Shown here one piece after another: positions 60,830-64,000 of a stretch of 64,000 bases of DNA; positions within the stretch are counted from its first letter, which is position 1, and each line of letters begins with the position of its first letter. The stretch comes from Chlorops oryzae (lineage: Eukaryota > Arthropoda > Insecta > Diptera > Chloropidae). Both the position numbers and the translations under genes were made by a program. The DNA lies in the NCBI GenBank assembly GCA_020466095.1, contig CM035809.1, positions 20,659,869 through 20,723,868 on the forward strand, read 5' to 3'. Below the pieces are notes generated by a model. That model was given only the letters and a program-made list of their open reading frames with translations, was not told where the DNA came from and ran no database searches.

Positions 60830-61800
60830 TTGTTGGCAATTACAAGTTGACAATTTAAAGCCGGCAGCTGTGGATTCAGAAGTATCAAGACATTTCTTTG
60901 ATTTGATGCCAAAATGTTGGGAAAATACGTACTTACCATTTCCATGAAGGACATCATTTTCTTTTATTACGCATTTTCAATTTTGCATATTTTAGTTTAT
61001 TTATACATATTTTACTTGATTTTTTTCATACTCCCAGAAAGTCCTTTTGATCAATTCACAATAATACCTACTAAATTGATACTTCTTCATTTCTGCGGAC
61101 GAATCTCGGTGATTTTAGGGTGGGGGCTGACCATATTGAGCTAATTCCTTTGAAAACCAAAAAAGGCCCTCACACTCAATTCCGTCGGCCGACTTCCGTC
61201 CGTATCAAGCATCGGTCTTTATATTTTGGGCATTTGCATTCAATTATGTTCAATAAACGAATTTAATTAAATTAAATGAAATGTAATTGTGTGCTACTCA
61301 AATCAGACCGCATGATTTGAGTTCGACGATTGTGATTTAGAATTTCTGTTGAAGTGGCAGCAGCAGGCGCTAATAAGCAGCGGAACGGAGAGCAGCAGAA
61401 CGCGTTCAATCAAATCTCATTGTCGAGCGATTTTAAGGCTTAAATCTTGCCTGCCATAAATTTCGTCTCACCACAAATTTAAATTCCTTCGAATTCGCAT
61501 ATGCGTAAACGTTTCGGAGAAGGAATGAACACGTTATGATTGAAGGATTGGATGCCCAGTAGGAAAGGACACAATATAGAGTCATTGAAATGATAAATAT
61601 GTATGTATATGTATATGTGTTATAAGGGATGACAATGTATTTATCCTTATCAAATAAGGACTGTCTGCTCATTAGCGGTCTATTTCTTAATGTAAATTAT
61701 TAGAAATAATTTAAGAATTTATAGATGTGTCCACTTTTAAAAATTTCATCATACATATGTATGTATGTATGTGTATTTGAAAATTGTGACTATAGAACAA
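60830..61800. other. gene-free stretch
   Basis: No supported gene. CATATGTATGTATGTATG-like palindromes lie near 61600 and 61755. Confidence 0.45.
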
Positions 61801-61805
61801 GTAAT

Positions 61806-62400
61806 ATTTATCGATTATTTTTCCATTTCTTGATTCTTTCTTTTGTCATCTTTTGAAATGTTGGCACAAATCCGATTTACCAATTCGCTTGCAATCTTTT
61901 AAAATGTTGCTTCAAATACGATTAATCGATTAGTTTTTCATCTCTTGAAATGTTCCTAAATTGAGATTTATCTATTTTTTTTCCATTTCTTGATGTACTG
62001 TTCTTTAATCTCTTGAAATTTTTCAACAAATCCGATTATTTCGTTTGCAATTTAAAAAAAATTTGCTTAAAATACGATTTATCGATAATTTTTTCATCTC
62101 TTGAAATGTTGCTTAAATGAGGATTATCGATTATTTTGCCATCTCTCGAAATTGTCCGTTAATAAGATATATCGATTTTTTGCCATCTCTCAAAATATTC
62201 CGAGAAATAATATCTATCGATTCTTTTACTATCTATTGAAGTATTCTCCAAAAATTATCGATTTTGTAGCCATTTCTCGAAACATAAAATATATCGATTA
62301 TTTTCTCCTCTCCTAAGATGTTCCCAAAATTAAATTTTAATCGATTTTTTTGCAATCTCTAAATCAAATTCTGTAAGTAATATTCATCGATTCGTTTAAC
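61806..62400. repeat. degenerate ~45-bp array with an ATCGAT core in most units
   Basis: ATCGAT occurs at 61810, 61925, 62081, 62126, 62171, 62216, 62257, 62293, 62340 and 62386; most spacings from 62081 on are 45 +/- 2 bp. Around it the units read about TTATCGATTATTTTKCCATC, then TCTTGAAATGTTSC and AAATA. Positions between 61925 and 62081 hold decayed units (ATCTATTTTT, CCGATTATTT). The core matches part of the DRE/BEAF-type sequence TATCGATA; the 62171 and 62293 units are preceded by TAT or ATAT. Confidence 0.85.
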
Positions 62401-63389
62401 ATCCCTAATAATGACTTCTAGTTCCAGCCAACCCGTCAATCTGATCTGACACTCGCTACATTTAAGGTACTATCGAATGTCCTCTTTAATCGGTTCAACG
62501 TAATTATAATCATCTATGATCAAATTTCCAATTAGGAATACATAGCTCTAAAATCATTCAATTGTGGCTTTGATTGTTAGTTCTAATTTGTTTAGTGACT
62601 GCTGACCGTGCCTGCTGACCATTGCCTTTGACCGACATTAATTTCCTTTGGCGTCATGTCATGTGCTTAACGCAATAACTACGTTACTACCTAAACAGAT
62701 GTAAACATTGACTCCATTGAACTCCGTTCGCACCATTTATCGAGAGTCATTTACTGAGAGTCAAGTCATTAAAGCTTTCAATAGCTTCTTCAGGCAATGA
62801 TGATATGCTGTCGTTACTAAAGTGTTTACCTTACCCACCTATATACATACATAATTCATACATAGCTACCCTGCCGAGCCGTCTTAAATAGTTTTAAATA
62901 TTGCATCGATTTAATTACGTTTTCTCAATTTCCATTATGAAAGAATTTATTCTAAAGAAAACTTATGAAGCCATTCACAATGCCAGCCATTGTTGTAATG
63001 AAGGACAAACTGATCAGACAATGAGTGGGCTTAAAGCTCGCTAGTTAAGATTTCTTTACCCTTGAGCTCATCCGAAAATTTTGAATGTCCTTTTCTGAAG
63101 TGTGTGGGCGATGTGCTCTTACGAAAGAACTTTCATGTATTAAGTATTTTCGTCGTTATTAATTAAAGGCACAAGGATGTAAATAGCTCTAGAAATAAAT
63201 TAGTCTTTTCATGCCTATTAGCTAGTCTTAAGGCTCGTTTTATTGTGAAAGTAACCTCTGAGAATTGTTTTTTATTTTTAGAGTGCTTCTTTATCAAGCA
63301 GGCTTTGATATAAATAAGTCACGATTTTAGAAGATTTTAAGTTCTATTAACTGTTAAAAGGGAAACCATCTCATTTCCCCATGTTCAGA

Positions 63390-63720
63390 ATTGGCCGAAA
63401 TATGTCAAAGTCAGCATCTAGAAATAATTGTCTTGTCACCAAATCTTAAACTCGTATTGTAAGTCACCATCTGAGAAGTTTTAGATTCTTTATAAGATTG
63501 AATAGTAGAGCAGATTTATGAAGTAATTTATTAACTGTTAACAAAAACATTATTTATGTTCTAGAATTGCGATATGTCAAAGTCAGCATCTAAAATTATG
63601 CTTGTCAAAAATTTAAACTCTTTGTAAGTCTCATCTTAGAAGTTAGACTTTGAAGATTCAGTAGAGCTAGATTTATGAGAATTATATTAACAACAAAACA
63701 GATATTTTATTTTGCATTCT
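63390..63720. repeat. ~172-bp tandem duplication
   Basis: ATATGTCAAAGTCAGCATCT at 63400 recurs at 63572. Further shared blocks in the same order are TCTTAAACTC/TTTAAACTC, AGAAGTTTTAGA/AGAAGTTAGA, AGTAGAGCAGATTTATGA/AGTAGAGCTAGATTTATGA and ATTAACWRTTAACAA. The units differ by many small gaps, so the duplication is not recent. Confidence 0.75.
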
Positions 63721-64000
63721 TTTAGGCACACAATATGAACATTTTGTTTTTCTAAGCTTATCCAGGTCTTGCAGGAACATCAAATCTCTTAAATTCTTTG
63801 TTAAATACCCTTATATATAAACATTAATGTTTATTAGAGGCAATTTTTTGAACGAAGGACTGGTCTTTCAATATTAGAAAGTTTTTGTTGCATACTCTTA
63901 GGTGCTGATAAAATAAAATAAATATTTCTATGCTGCCCTGTTTAGTATAGTTTGAAAGTATGAAATAGCACCTCGAAGCTAGTCTGAAGTGTCTCTTTTC

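Overview
The window is nuclear DNA of an insect, most likely a higher (schizophoran) fly. It is AT-rich with many long A/T runs. It has short introns with canonical GT...AG ends (52-285 bp) and AATAAA signals. The mobile elements are of fly type: an irritans-subfamily mariner, LINE 3' ends, and repeats carrying GTGGGCGTGGC and GGACGGAC motifs. The palindrome ACATACATATGTATGT is scattered throughout. I cannot name the species.

Genes are sparse. The only dense block is 38.8-43.8 kb, where three housekeeping genes sit together: syntaxin-18 on the minus strand, the RFC4-type clamp-loader subunit on the plus strand, and TFIID subunit TAF9 on the minus strand. Syntaxin-18 and RFC4 are divergent across a 1.3 kb shared promoter interval. 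RFC4 and TAF9 are convergent, with stop codons only 84 bp apart and poly(A) signals facing each other. All three have clear exon-intron structures and complete reading frames. They act in Golgi-to-ER vesicle fusion, PCNA loading and transcription initiation, so adjacency rather than shared pathway links them.

The second gene locus is 5.8-10.3 kb: two small secreted six-cysteine peptides of the defensin-like CS-alpha-beta type on the minus strand, each in a ~550 bp duplicated unit with its own TATA box. The 3.3 kb between them is filled by transposon remains, namely an internally deleted Himar1-like mariner and a broken EnSpm/CACTA transposase. The two mature peptides differ much more than the noncoding DNA around them.

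The rest is intergenic or intronic sequence with many small non-autonomous transposons. Several have diagnostic ends and target-site duplications: two hAT-type MITEs with perfect 8-bp duplications, TTAA-flanked elements (two near-identical in layout, 119 bp each, and one of 728 bp), a pogo-like element with an internal 102-bp tandem repeat, a TAA-flanked MITE just upstream of TAF9, and a 923-bp element with CACAGTG ends and a CGGTG duplication. The last splits a tandem array in the syntaxin-18/RFC4 promoter interval. A three-copy MITE family with CCCTGCAG ends occurs at 5.0, 46.9 and 57.2 kb. Near the right end lie a 350-bp CT tract and a ~45-bp-period array carrying ATCGAT in nearly every unit.

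I found no CRISPR array, rRNA or convincing tRNA. Large stretches (1-5 kb, 11.3-15.9 kb, 28.7-33.2 kb, 49-53 kb, 53.6-57.2 kb) show no gene I can support; they may be introns or regulatory DNA of genes lying outside the window.
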